Positions 23,731 through 35,563 of a DNA stretch of 64,000 nt are shown here, one piece after another. Below the pieces are notes generated by a model, which saw only the letters and a program-made list of their open reading frames with translations, did not search any database and was not told the DNA's origin. Positions within the stretch are counted from its first letter, which is position 1; each line of letters begins with the position of its first letter. Origin of the DNA: Diploscapter coronatus (lineage: Eukaryota; Nematoda; Chromadorea; Rhabditida; Rhabditidae); NCBI GenBank assembly GCA_964036155.1, contig OZ038423.1:30395249-30459248 (forward strand), given 5' to 3'. Position numbers and translations under genes: made by a program.

Positions 23731-25139
23731 ATAAGGGAAACCCACATGGAAATCTCGGCTACTTACCCCAAAACTTACATACAGCATGTTTTCAGATGAG
23801 CATTTACATTGCAAATAGCGAGACTTATGCGGGCGCACTTTTTGAAGGACAAAAAATGACCCATAAAATTTTACAAAAGGAAAATCGAGCGAAAGTAGGC
23901 TCTCGTTACGCAATTTATTTATTCAAAACGGTTTTATTCGAAGAAAGTTTCGAAGCTTGATCTTTCGAGAACACATCATTTTTTGTATTTTATCTTTTGG
24001 AATTGAAACATTTTGTAATTTTTATCATCGATCGAAAATTGTTGGACTTTTTCTTGTAGTTTGATACACCTTGAATTTTTTTTAGAAACTGATCATTTTA
24101 TTAGATCGGAATTATTCTGGACCGAAAATTTTCTAGACTCGATTTTTTCGGTTTGATAAAAAAACTTCCTGGATTTTGCTCGAACATTGAATTTTCCCCA
24201 CCCACAACCGTTTTCTGAGCAAACCGTTTCACTTTCTGACGCAATTTTTCACGAGTAATGGATGTAAAAAGGCGTTCCCTTTGAAAATTCAAAGGAATAT
24301 TTTCAAAACTCAGCAAATTGATATAATTTGCTTTCATCTGTGGTTTAATGTTGTCATTTTTCTGCGATAAGCTTCACGCCTACATGTGTGAGATATTTCT
24401 GAATTAAACTAGAAAATGGAAGAGGGGTGTTCGAGAAAATTTTTGCAGGATTTTGGAAACTTTCAGCTTTTTTTCAAGTAATATGTTTTTGAAAGGTTTA
24501 TCATTGAAGATTTCTAGAATAATATTCAAACTTTTCTGGAAACTTATTTTAAAAGTTTTTAACATCTTTTTCTTATGGAAACTTTTTTTATTTTACCCGA
24601 TTTTTCAAGCTTCGCCTAGCTTCACCTAGCCCTGCCTTTTCGAATCTTATCTCATATCTTTCGAATCTAGCATCATTGCTGAATCGTCCCAATTCGATGT
24701 TTTTGTTTTGCCCGAGTTGCGTTATCCCCGGAATTTCTCAGAATCTCCAAAAATCCATACTTTCTCGATTTTCTTGAATCACTCCGAAAGATCTCCCAGG
24801 GCTATCGCCATTTATCGCCGCTCTGTAGCGCATAAGCCCCCAGAACGACTGACCTGACAGTGAGATATGCGCGTAACTTAGCCGCCAAACAATATGACGG
24901 GATATTTCAAGAAAACAATCATTGTCCAATGTTCGTGATTTTTTTTTTTTTAAATTAGGTACGAATATTTAATATTATCAAGCTGCTTTAGCAGTTCGTA
25001 AATTATAAACTTTCTGAAACCTACAAAAGATCTTGGATCTAATGGTGAACTTGAACTGTATTTCTTGTAACACCTATCATTTCTATGTTCATCTTTGTAT
25101 GTTGTTCACTTTATGACTCTCAAATTTCGTTAGATTCAA

Positions 25140-25960
25140 AGCTTTAACAGGGGGATAAAATGGAAAAATAAGGAAATCCTAGGAAGAATTTGGAAAGCAA
25201 GAGAAATAGTATGTTCTAGAGAAGGAGAAAAGGAAGGGGAAATAGTGTGAGAAGAGATCGAAAATTAGGGAAATAGTATCGAAAGACGAGAGAGAGGAGC
25301 AGAAAGAGAAATTTTCGTGGATCTAAGACCGTAACATTGAGAGTGACCCCTAAGGGGGAAGGCAGTAATAAGGTCATCTCTCCAACAACATACATAAGCG
25401 AAAGGCGCTTACTAATGCACGGTGAAAGTTGGGGGAGTGTAGAGAAAGAAATTAGGAAATATTAGGAAAACGAAGAGAGAAAAAGGTGAAAATTTGGGGA
25501 AATAGTGTGTGTGAAGAGATTTAGAAAATGGGAAATATTACTTGGAAAAGATTCAGAAAAGTTAGAGAGTAAAAAAGAGTACAGCGAAATTAAGAAGGGA
25601 AAAGAAGAAAGATGAGGGAAATGCTAAACTTTCTTTAACGCTTGTCGGCGACCGCTTGACCCGAAATGGTCAACTCCTTTTCGCAATGTTGAAAGCCCAT
25701 ACAAGGGAAATCCTCTCTTTCTCCAAGTCGTATTTTTGAAGTACTATTTCTCCAACTTCATATTTCTCTAATCCTCTTCTACCGTAGAGACTATTTCTTC
25801 TTCTTTAGTTCTAAATACTATTTCCCCTACTTTCTCTTTCCCTAACTCTCTTACTTTGAAAAGACTCTCGTCCTAACTTTCCCTCCAACTTTTTTCGATT
25901 TCTTTTGACCCTCTTCCAAGATTCGCTTTTCAAATTTCTCTCTCTCTCCCTCCCTCCTCC
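25140..25960. repeat. Purine-rich tract followed by pyrimidine-rich tract
   Basis: From about 25140 to 25620 the + strand is nearly all A and G, with repeated GGGAAATAGT(A/G)TG. After a short mixed centre (25630-25690) it becomes C/T-rich to about 25960, with the complementary core ACTATTTC. The two halves are roughly reverse-complementary in character, as for a decayed inverted repeat. Confidence 0.55.
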
Positions 25961-28900
25961 TTACTTTGTTCAAACTTTCATGTCACCGCTAATGTATGCA
26001 TGCAACATGTTACTTTTACTCTTCTTGAAATTTTAATATGATTAAGGATAGTACTTTAAGCCGTTTTTCATACGACATTAAATATTTAAATATTTGAGCT
26101 CTATTTTCTAGTAAATCTTTAACCTAAGAATGTAAGAGGTGTTCTGTAGCTTTTATTATCTCATCATCTCTAGAAATGAAGAATTTCTGCGTACATTTTC
26201 TCGCGCTACTGAGCAATTTCCCTATCATTTACTGATCAGTAATCAGCTACTGGAATTGAAACGAAATTGAACATTTTCCAGAAATATTTGCCCTCTAAAA
26301 TTAAATTCTATAAAATTATGAGGGTGATGTATTTCAATTGTTTTATAAACTTCTATAGGTTTCACCATTTTCGATATACAATAGTGGCTTAAGTACTTCA
26401 AAATTCGTTTAAAAAATCGAAAAATTTATCTTCTTGACTAGGATTCTCTAAAATATGAAGTCCAAAAATTCTAGCTTCGACTTATTTTTGGGTTCTATTT
26501 TTTCATATTTTTATTTCGAAGGTTGAGATTTCAAAGTTCCAAAGTTGCGAATGAGAACTCTCGTTTTTTCACAAAACGTTAATTGCGGGTAGTTACATAA
26601 GAGAAGGGGAGAAGGCGTTCTTTTGATGAAAACTACGAAAAGCGCTAGAAGAAATGAAGAGGCGAAAAGGGGCGGAGCTTTAAAACTACGGTGAAAAACC
26701 GAAAAAAACTGCATTTGGAGGATAGAGCTCAGAAACTTCCGAAGCTACTTTTATTTCATCGCTATTATAACTATCAGAATAAAGCTAACAAATACTAGGT
26801 AATTTGTAAAAATTTTAAAACATATTTGGAAAATTTAACTTGTTCATATATTTTTTTTCTGAAAATTTATCTCAATTTCATTTTTTTGTGATTTTTTATC
26901 TTTCGTAAAATAAGTGACTTTTCACGATACATGTGTTTTTTCCTGCTTATTTCGTTGCAGCTGTCTTTGTCAAAATTCGAAAAAATGGCTCGAATTTTCG
27001 CGGTTTTCGATTTTTTCGCCCGAAAAGCGACGGATTTTTGTCGATTTATTTGAACACATTTGATACAAAAAACGATGTCAAATCGCAAATTTCTGAACCC
27101 TTTTGAAACATTATTTTTGGGATTAAAAATAACTATTCGAACGAAGAGTATTTTTGAATGAAAGTGTCTATAAGTCGAAAAAACTGATAAAATTCTTAGG
27201 ATTTGTAAGAATTAAAAAGAGGGTTTGACGTGAATCAAATGAGAAGTCTGTGAATGAGCTGGAATGACAATTTTTGAAATTATTATTTTTTTCTTTTTTG
27301 AATTTTAAAAAATTTAAGGGCCTAAAATAACAAAGACAACTTTTTGATCTGGTAAAAAAATCATGGTTTCTTGAAAGAAAGTTTTCTTCTTTATCAAAAG
27401 TAGTTCACCTTCAAGCCTCGTGAGCCTTTTATTTTAGGCTGATCTGGTCTAGTCGAAATTAACATTTCATTAAGCTACAAATCACTTTTGTTCTTATTTG
27501 TTCGTATCAACATATAAGGCGCTTTTACAAAACTGTCATAAGCCTTTAGCTTTACATTTTAAGCAGGCTTTACAAAGCTCGGAATATGCTTTCGGAAAAT
27601 GATCTTCTCGCTAATAGTGATAAGAAGACCTTTCCGAAAGTTCGAACATCGTATTTGGTTGGTGCGAAAAAAGTTGCAAAACTCGAAAAAAACAATTTTT
27701 GAAGGGGATTAGGAAATAATCTTGAAATGTAAAGGCACGTTCATTAGCGATTATTTGTTTCGAGCGGAGAAAATCAATGAATTATAAAATTGAGCCTGAC
27801 AAAATTCGAAATTTTCGGGGGAATTGTAAATCTTATACTTTCAGGACAAAATTGTTTACTTTTAGGGAAAATTTTTAATTTTACACTATGGGACAATTTT
27901 GAAATTTCAACTTTCCTAGACTAGACTTTGTAAGGCTAACATTCCTATGCTATGTGCTCACTTTTGGACTTTCGTCCGGGAATTTTTTACCTAGCTCCGA
28001 TTTTTTACGCTTCACCATTTTTCTATAGAAACATGCTGGACGTTCATTCGAGAAAGACTTTCCTTTTCATACTCTTTCTTTATGCTATTTCCCGATTTTC
28101 ATATTTTCTCTTTCCTTTCTTCATTTACCCATACTATTGCCCTGGTTGCTAGAGCATAGTTCATTTATGAGCCAAAGATATTCCGCGAGACGCGCTACGC
28201 AAAAATGCCAAGAAAACACGAAAAAATCAGTCAAGTGAAAGACCGAGAATTTTTTCTGTCGAGAGGATTTTTTCAGAATTCGTAAAACCCAAAAAATCCT
28301 GAATGAAATAAACATAAGTTTCAATTTTACTAGATAAAGCATAGAAAAATCTTCCAGATGATATAATTGTAGTAATTTCTAGCCTTATAACATGCTAAAG
28401 AAATCTATTACCTCCTATTTCCTGTAAAATTAATGAATCCGAAATGTTCCAAAATTAAAATTTAAAAATCCCCAAAATCTCACGCCACGTGTTGAAGCAT
28501 ACCTCCTAAAGTCGTTTTGTATATAATTCATTCAAATCCCGAACCAAAGGTTAGGTGTTCCAAAATTTTACCCTTTACCAGGAAGTACTATCTGATCAGT
28601 GATAATGGATGTGGGAAAAGCAGTGCGCACGAGATTTTTGAGAACTTTTTTTCTCTGCTTACCTCGAAAATCCGGTCTATTTTTGAAATATGCAGGTCTG
28701 CACCGAATATCCCTGGCTTATACGAAAGCGCTCCAATTTTGGAAAGCACGGATTTTAAAATTTTTTCGTTCAAAAACGTGTCACTCGAGTGCAAAATATA
28801 GTTTGAAAAGGCAAAAATGAAAAATTTAGGCTAATTATTAAAAATTCCTTCTAAATTTGAATTTTTACACACTGGGCTTTTATTTATTAAAGTTCGTTGA

Positions 28901-29123
28901 ATGTTTGGCTTTTCCGAAGAAAATTAATGAGTTGCAAAATTTGTAGTGTAATTTTTATTGTAATTTTGCGCGCATGCGAGAATTTCCCTATTTGATTATT
29001 CTCATTAATGCGATTATTGTGATGGGATAATATGAGATCCTTGACGATTTACCCCCGTAAAAGTGAATTACAAAATTAGCAGCGATTTCCCGCGAAACGA
29101 CGTCAAACCTTGCTCTCGTGCGG

Positions 29124-29141
29124 TACGGGCTCTTGCCCGTA
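29124..29141 (+). repeat. TACGGG-family hairpin
   Basis: TACGGGCTCTTGCCCGTA: perfect 7-bp stem with a 4-base loop, followed 20 bases later by a half copy (CACTACGGGAG, 29161-29171). Confidence 0.7.
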
Positions 29142-31266
29142 ATGGATATTTTGTATCCACCACTACGGGAGACTACACTCGACACGATTTCACGTAGCTC
29201 AACACAACCACAATTTGGCCTATGATTTTTGCAAAAGTTACGGAAAAAATCGTGCGCCCACGAAAATTCAATTCCCATAAAATATAAGGAAATAGTCAAC
29301 AAATGATCGCTGAATTCTGGGAATAAGATATGTTAGTAAATAGGCATGCTTATAAGGAAGCAGCGAGTTGCTAGAAAACTAGCGCGAGTGGTCTAGAGAC
29401 TGAACTTTTGATGTTTTATGATACAATGTTTCGAAGCTTTCATTTCTTCCATAAGTATTTTGAAATTTTGGGTTTTCAACGTTTTTTGCCAAAATATATT
29501 ATTTCATTACATTATCCAGTAGACCATGAGTTCAACATTTCAAGTCAAATTATCCAGCAAATACTCGCATCATCAGATCAAAGTAATTGCTTTTCAGCTC
29601 ATTTTTTGCCGTTTTCAATTTAACCTGAATCGGGGAGAGCCACTATTTTTAGCGAAATTATTATATCATTTTTATCAACGATTATATCGTTTCCCATAAT
29701 TTTTTCCCTTAATAGCTATGAATTTCCCCCGGTGCGTTCAAAGAGCATTATTTTTCTCGTGAGGGAGATACTTTTCTAAATTTCCAGAAATGTTCAGTCT
29801 TCCTTGTTTTCATTTTTAAAAAAATAATTATCGGCCAACCGATCCCCTCGAATTAAAATGATGCGAGCTGAAAATTGACCTGAAACTTTGGCATGTTAAA
29901 AGCAGCTCAAAATTACTTCATTTTAAGGTGATGTTGAAAATTTTAATAACCCTTTGTCTAGGTAATTATTTCACTTCGAAGTTTTAAGAATGAGGTGGAA
30001 ACTTCAAAGATTATTTTTGAAGATTTTTAAAAATCGGGTGAAAATGTCAAGGTTTTAAAAATACGCAAATGCTTACTATTGAGCCCACTATAAATGGTAG
30101 GCATTTTTCTTGGACTATCTGTAAAATTTTCTAAATGGTAAAGGAAATTTGATTTCCTCAAAACTTTCCTGTCTGTTTTCAATTTTAAACTTGGGGGATA
30201 TTTTCGCCACAGAAAGGCAGAATTACGAGATTTTCAAAAATTTTCGAAATAGTTTAATTCGATTAATACGATTGACGCACGTTTTACATTAGCTAATTAG
30301 GCAAAAGATTACCCATTTTGAAACACAGCTAATAAATGACAAAAAACTAATATTCTTATCTTTGAAAAAATTCTACGATGAAGGTAGAAAGTTAAAATAT
30401 CCCATATCTTTACGAAGTCGCTCGAAATCTGAATCATACTACGATATCTTATCATTTCAAATCAAAACTCAAAAATCACCCAATATTTTGCAAGGAAATA
30501 GATTTCCTTGTACTCGACAAAAACTTGCAAAACAGCTCAAACTTAGGGAAAATATATAACAGGTCATACTTTTACGCAAAAACGGGCATTTTGTATCTTT
30601 TGAATATTCTGTAAAATGGTTGAAATATATCGCATCAAACTATGAAATCTAATCAGTATGTATTGCATCTATTTTATCATCGCGTTTGACGCCATTTCGC
30701 TAATTATAACGAGCCCCGAGATGTGCGTAGCGTCGTCGTGTTTTCTTAACAAATCTCTTAATAAATACTCCTACCTGAATATGTCACACCTTTTGACGAT
30801 TTTGTCATTTTTCCTCAGATTTGTAGCTTATCTTACCCCAGATAGATGAAATGAATAAGGCCCTAAATGCGCAAGCGCTGTGTTCGTTAATCAGCCACTT
30901 GAAAAGCGCGTTACGCTTAATAATATCATACTTTTATTTTTAAATAATCCAAAATTAATTTCTCGAAAATATTTTTCCTGAAATTCAGAAATTAAGCAAA
31001 AAAAATCTTTATTATTTGTATTTTTTGTTTTCAAACGAACCTAAATTTTGCTAAATATTTTTTTTCTAAAGCTCAAAAATGACTATTTTGCATAAAATAT
31101 AAATGTTGAAAGTGCTACGGTAATCTGTTTCCTTTAAAATTTCAAGCCGGAAGTAAAATTTCAAATCCTGGATTTTTTCGGTGAATTTCCCAATCTTTCC
31201 AGGAAAATTAATCCCGATTTTCAATTTTCGCAAGGATCATTTTTATGACTTCTATTTTGGCAAAAA

Positions 31267-31305
31267 ATTCGAGCTTTGCGTGCGAGCACCCTACCAACTG
31301 CGCTA
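31267..31305 (-). repeat. Truncated tRNA-derived sequence
   Basis: Minus strand TAGCGCAGTTGG (31294-31305), TAGGGTGCTCGCA and then GCTCGAATTT (about 31267-31276). The A-box is perfect and the T-arm-like sequence is recognisable, but they are only about 30 bases apart, too close for a complete tRNA. It is a pseudogene or SINE fragment. Confidence 0.5.
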
Positions 31306-31899
31306 ATTGATAATCGGATTTGCGTATCTGGCTTTGCACATAGAAGCTCTCGTCATCCAGGAACGGCACTTATTTCCGGTCGCATGAGCCCCGAGCGTAT
31401 TTCCTCGTAAAACGATACAAAAATGCGGTGCACAATATTCCAGCCTTTTTTATTCTATATCCTACATCATGCGGAGAAATTCTGCTAGAGGAAATGACCA
31501 TTATAACACCAAATGGTTGCGCATATAATTTCCATTCTGATCTAACTGCTTTATCATGTCATAGGAAATTTAACATTTTTCTTATCAAAGACTTCTAACA
31601 TTGCTAGTTCGAGGAAAATTTATGGTATCTATTCTTTATTCTTTATAACATCATCGAAATTTAAAATTTGCTACTGTCAAGAATATCGTTTTCTAAAATT
31701 TCTAGAGTTCTAGATAGCTTGGAGTTATCTAGAAACCAAAGCCTTACATCATAAAACTCGATGATGTTTGAAAACCGTATGAATAATAATCTATATTCAA
31801 ATTATGATATTAGCCCTTCCTCCCTCATAATTTTTTTCATTTTTCTGCAAGTCAAAAAACGCGATTCAGGATCTGTACTAATCCTCTCACTTTGAATGA

Positions 31900-32170
31900 T
31901 GTGTTTATCAGAGGCCCTGTTTGACGCCAATCGGAGATATTTTGCTTGGCTTGAGGCTAATCCTATCTCCCTATCTTATCGCTTTTTATCATTCCTCGAG
32001 ATTAATCAGCATTTCATTACACTTTGTCAATCTCTTATCAGTCTTTACCATAAAAGGATAAGCTCAAGCTAAATGCACTTAATGTCATAGGCAAGTATCC
32101 TTGTTCTTATCACAAATCTTATCATTTAATTTTCCACCTTATCGTTTTTTTATCGCGAAAGGACCGTCCT
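31900..32170. promoter_or_regulatory. Cluster of GATA-factor-type sites
   Basis: Within about 270 bp there are some nine WGATAR-like sites, mostly on the minus strand (read as TTATC on +): TTTATCAG, CTTATCGC, TTATCATT, CTTATCAG, GGATAAGC, CTTATCAC, CTTATCAT, CTTATCGT, TTATCGCG. This density in an intergenic region is compatible with an enhancer. Function is inferred. Confidence 0.4.
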
Positions 32171-34677
32171 CGAAATTCTAGCTCCGAGAAAGAGATAAAC
32201 TTCCGAATATCTAAAGCAAGTTTCAAGAATCTCTGAATATTTACTCGCTTTTTGAAAATGTCGATTTCCATAAAAATTCATTGGGTATTTCAAACAAAAT
32301 TTTGAAAGTTGTATATTTCACATTTTTCAAAAATTATTTATTATTCGTTAAGAGGCATGAGTAAATTTGCCTACCAAAAATGTGGAGCTTTTCTCGAATT
32401 TCGTAAATCGTATCAGGGCTAATTCGATTGAGCGTCGGTGCGAGAATCGGCCGAAATCGGTGAAAATCGTTCCGAGCCGCTTACTGGTGCCTATCGCTAT
32501 TGTGCTACGGACCGAAAGCCGTTCCACTTCGATTTTTCGATCGAGGATTTTCCCGGGGCGACAAAGTTTTTCATCAGACTATAGAGCGTACACGTAAATA
32601 CTCAGGACCTGAAAAAGCTCATTCCAGAAAGTGGTATATTGCGTAGGTCTCTGAAATTTGGGATTTCATATAAGCAGCGCTTATCCCGATCATTTTATCT
32701 TCCTATGCTCTATAATATGATCAAAATAGGTGATTTCATATCGGATGAGCAAAGCTTTGTTTTGATTGTTTTGACTTTAGAATTTTGTATCGAATATCCT
32801 GCGCTGTATTTGAATTATTTTATTTCTCACGTTCCATCACATACTACAAAATTCAACCCACAACCCATATCACATCTAGCTCATTTCTGATTACCTCAAA
32901 CTTTCGTCTTTTGAAATTTTTAACACGAGTCATCTACCGTAGTCCCCCATATAAGTACAACTTCCGGGTAAAATTCATTTTTACCAGTTTTCAATAGTGT
33001 CGAAAAACACCTACACTGCGCATTTTTCGCCGAATTGGTTATGAGTACCTGAGATTTGTATATTTTGGACAAATTTCGGGCCTCTGGTTCCATTTTTGGT
33101 CGAAATCGCCTGTTATCGTGAAAACTCATCGAATTTCTAAATTTTACTCCTCGATTTTTAAACATTTCGCCTCTAAAAAGGGTGAACTTTAAAAATTTGC
33201 GATAGGTGCACTTTCTAAAAACGCGTAAAAATCAGCTGGCTTTCCAAATGAGAGGCAAACTCAAAACTGAGAGCACAGAAATTCTCCGCGACTAAAAGAA
33301 GGTGAAAAATCACAACGTGCAGTGAAAAAACCATGAGATTTTGAAACTTACCCGAAAAACGCCGAGACGTATAAGCATAGGCTAGCCATAAGAGGAACTT
33401 TATTAGCGTTTCGACAAAGGTTTGTGAAAAGATTCAGCGAATTTTGCTCTAGGTGTTTCTAAATTAGGTATTCTAAACCTAATATATAAAGTGGTAGACC
33501 GTTTGGTCATTTCGCTTATTGTTAGACTTTGCAATAACCTGCCTCATTTCCTCATTTAGCAATCTATTTATTGTAGGTCTTCGAAAATCCAAGATGAAAA
33601 TTTATGTCAATTTTGATGAATCTAAGAAGTTCCTAAATTGACCCTTTCTATTTTATTTTAGCCTAAATTTGTATGACTGCATTATCATTCAAATCTCACC
33701 AAGACGTTTGACGTTTCTCGTGCGCTAAATTTCGCTGCATAATATCTGTCATTAGCCTTATCTTTTCCCTCGCTGATCTCTCTCAATTTCCCATACTATT
33801 TTCCAGACCGTTTAATGTTATGCGTATTTTCTCTGGGCTCTCCCGACTTATCAGTGGTAAGGATTTATCTCTAGTCCTATTGCGCAAAGAAGAGTTTGAC
33901 CCGCTTCTAACTGTTGTGATTAGAATTGCGTGATTTCGCCCCTAAAGCTCTCCCCCTGAGAGGAAAAGAGATGTTTGAAATTTAATATATCTTATTGTTA
34001 GGCTATATCGGAGTTTAATTTAATATTTTCTGGCTCAGATCAATTTGAGCATTTATTTAGGACTTTTAACTGAGGTTTCGCATATCTTAGGAAGATTCTA
34101 ATTGCTATTATTTCATTGGAGTTTTAGGTTTATAACTTTTTAACCTCGATAAAAAATACTGCTTTAATAATTGGCTAAAATTGACCCTCGGAATTTTCGT
34201 CTAACAATAAGCTAGGCTAGAAATTTTAATTGAACTTTCTCAAAGCTTTCTTATCTTTAACTAATTTCTTGAAACACACCCTAGACTTTATTTCTAGACT
34301 GAAATCAAAGTTTACTGTAAATGCCAGAATGTCTCTAAGATTCGAGCTCACTGCGTTTCGGTATTTTTAGATGCTCAAGGCTTTATCGCAAATTATTACT
34401 TCTCTATTTAGGTAAGAGGATAGAGTGCATTTTTCAACGAATATATATCAAGTTTGACGTTAATTGTAGGGATTTTTCTGCGAATTTCCATTGAATGATA
34501 TGCCATAAAAGGCTTGTTCTTTCCAGATAACCGTCAATTAAAGTCCGCTTCAAAAGCATCATCACTTCTTTGGAGCAAATCAAAATTTAAAAATGGAAAT
34601 TTCGATTTTGCAGCTCTATAAGATAAAGCATGTCATTGTTTTAATTTTATTAACCAATTTATTTATCTCTATACGCA

Positions 34678-34788
34678 ATCACTTTAGCATGCACGAAATT
34701 CCAGATGAACCTATACCATTCGAAAGCCCGTTCAGTGAGTTTTCGAATAATATAGGTTTCATCCGGAATTTCGTGCATCCGAAGTGAT
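34678..34788. mobile_element. Short foldback element
   Basis: 111 bp: ATCACTTTAGCATGCACGAAATTCC pairs with GGAATTTCGTGCATCC and AAGTGAT on the other side, and GATGAACCTATA with TATAGGTTTCATC. Arms are about 38 bp with a loop of about 30 bp. There is no coding sequence. Confidence 0.75.
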
Positions 34789-35533
34789 CCATTCCTAGTG
34801 AGGAGTTTTAATTTAACAACTAATTTGAATTAAATTGTTGCGTCAAACGACAATTTTAGGTTAATTTGCATATGTTTAAGGCGTGATGAACTCGTTTTGA
34901 TAAGTTATCGTTGCGATGTGCTAAATCAGATGAAAACTTTAGACCTAAAATATAATTTCTTGAAAATATACTTATTTTATGAATCTTTCTTCCTCGAAAA
35001 ATGAGCCTAGATAGTAAAAATTACACCTCAAATCTTCCAAACACCTCCTTTTTCGTACCATTTTGCTAGAACAATAGCTGCTAGGGATACGACCAAACGA
35101 CCTTATAGCTTCCGAATTTTTCATGAGCTTTTCTCCGCAAAAATTTGCCAAACTTTAGCGCGAATTTTCTCACTTTTGAGAGTTGATTTTCACACCTTAT
35201 TGTCACGGTGCTGGCCTTGATTTTTCGCTTTTAAAATATTCCAGACACTCTTCCTGGCCTATCCTTAGCCATGTGATCAGAGGTTTTCAAAATGTTTGAA
35301 ATAATCTCGTTTACACCTTGTCATAGAGTCTTTTCATCGTTATTTTTCACGTCCGAAAATGATTTCAAGCTTTTCCAAGAAAATTTTTTCTCAAATCCTG
35401 GCAACCGAACTTAGCTTTTAATTTTCCTTACCCCCTCACCCCCGACTTCCCGATGTTCCTTTTGTAATATTAGCTCCGCCTATTTTTGAGGACGTTATAT
35501 TTTCGCGACTTTTGTTGAAATCTAAAAATTGAA

Positions 35534-35539
35534 TTTCAG
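35534..35539 (+). promoter_or_regulatory. Candidate trans- or cis-splice acceptor before the zinc-finger isoform
   Basis: ATTTCAG ends 24 bases before the ATG at 35564, with no recognisable coding exon upstream. It may receive a spliced leader or a non-coding first exon. Confidence 0.4.
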
Positions 35540-35563
35540 ATTCTATAACTTCTCTTAGCATCC

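Larger units (their letters stand above)
18697..35563. other. Gene-poor region of about 17 kb
   Basis: No frame in either strand looks coding: the open frames are short, AT-rich, without family resemblance, and not flanked by paired TTTCAG and GTAAG sites in compatible frame. The region holds foldback repeats (20184-20520, 34678-34788), a GC-rich duplicated block (23574-23730), purine/pyrimidine tracts (22530-22610, 25140-25960), tRNA-derived fragments (19278, 19941, 31294) and dense GATA-type sites (31900-32170, 33750-33870). The left end should contain the promoter of the MAM gene and the right end the distal regulatory region of the zinc-finger gene. Unannotated non-coding RNAs cannot be excluded. 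Confidence 0.6.

Noticed and set aside
28517..28820. Overlapping open frames on both strands in the gene-poor region
   Set aside because: No family resemblance, low GC and no matching splice partners. They are consistent with chance.
31294..31305. Functional tRNA gene on the minus strand
   Set aside because: A-box and T-arm-like sequences are too close, and no acceptor stem pairs.
32367..32597. 76-codon + strand frame in a moderately GC-richer patch
   Set aside because: No recognisable domain. The patch contains a tRNA-like fragment on the other strand, so it is more likely repeat-derived than coding.
18697..35563. CRISPR array, phage defence or other prokaryotic system
   Set aside because: No regularly spaced direct repeats and no bacterial-type genes. 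All evidence points to a nematode chromosome.
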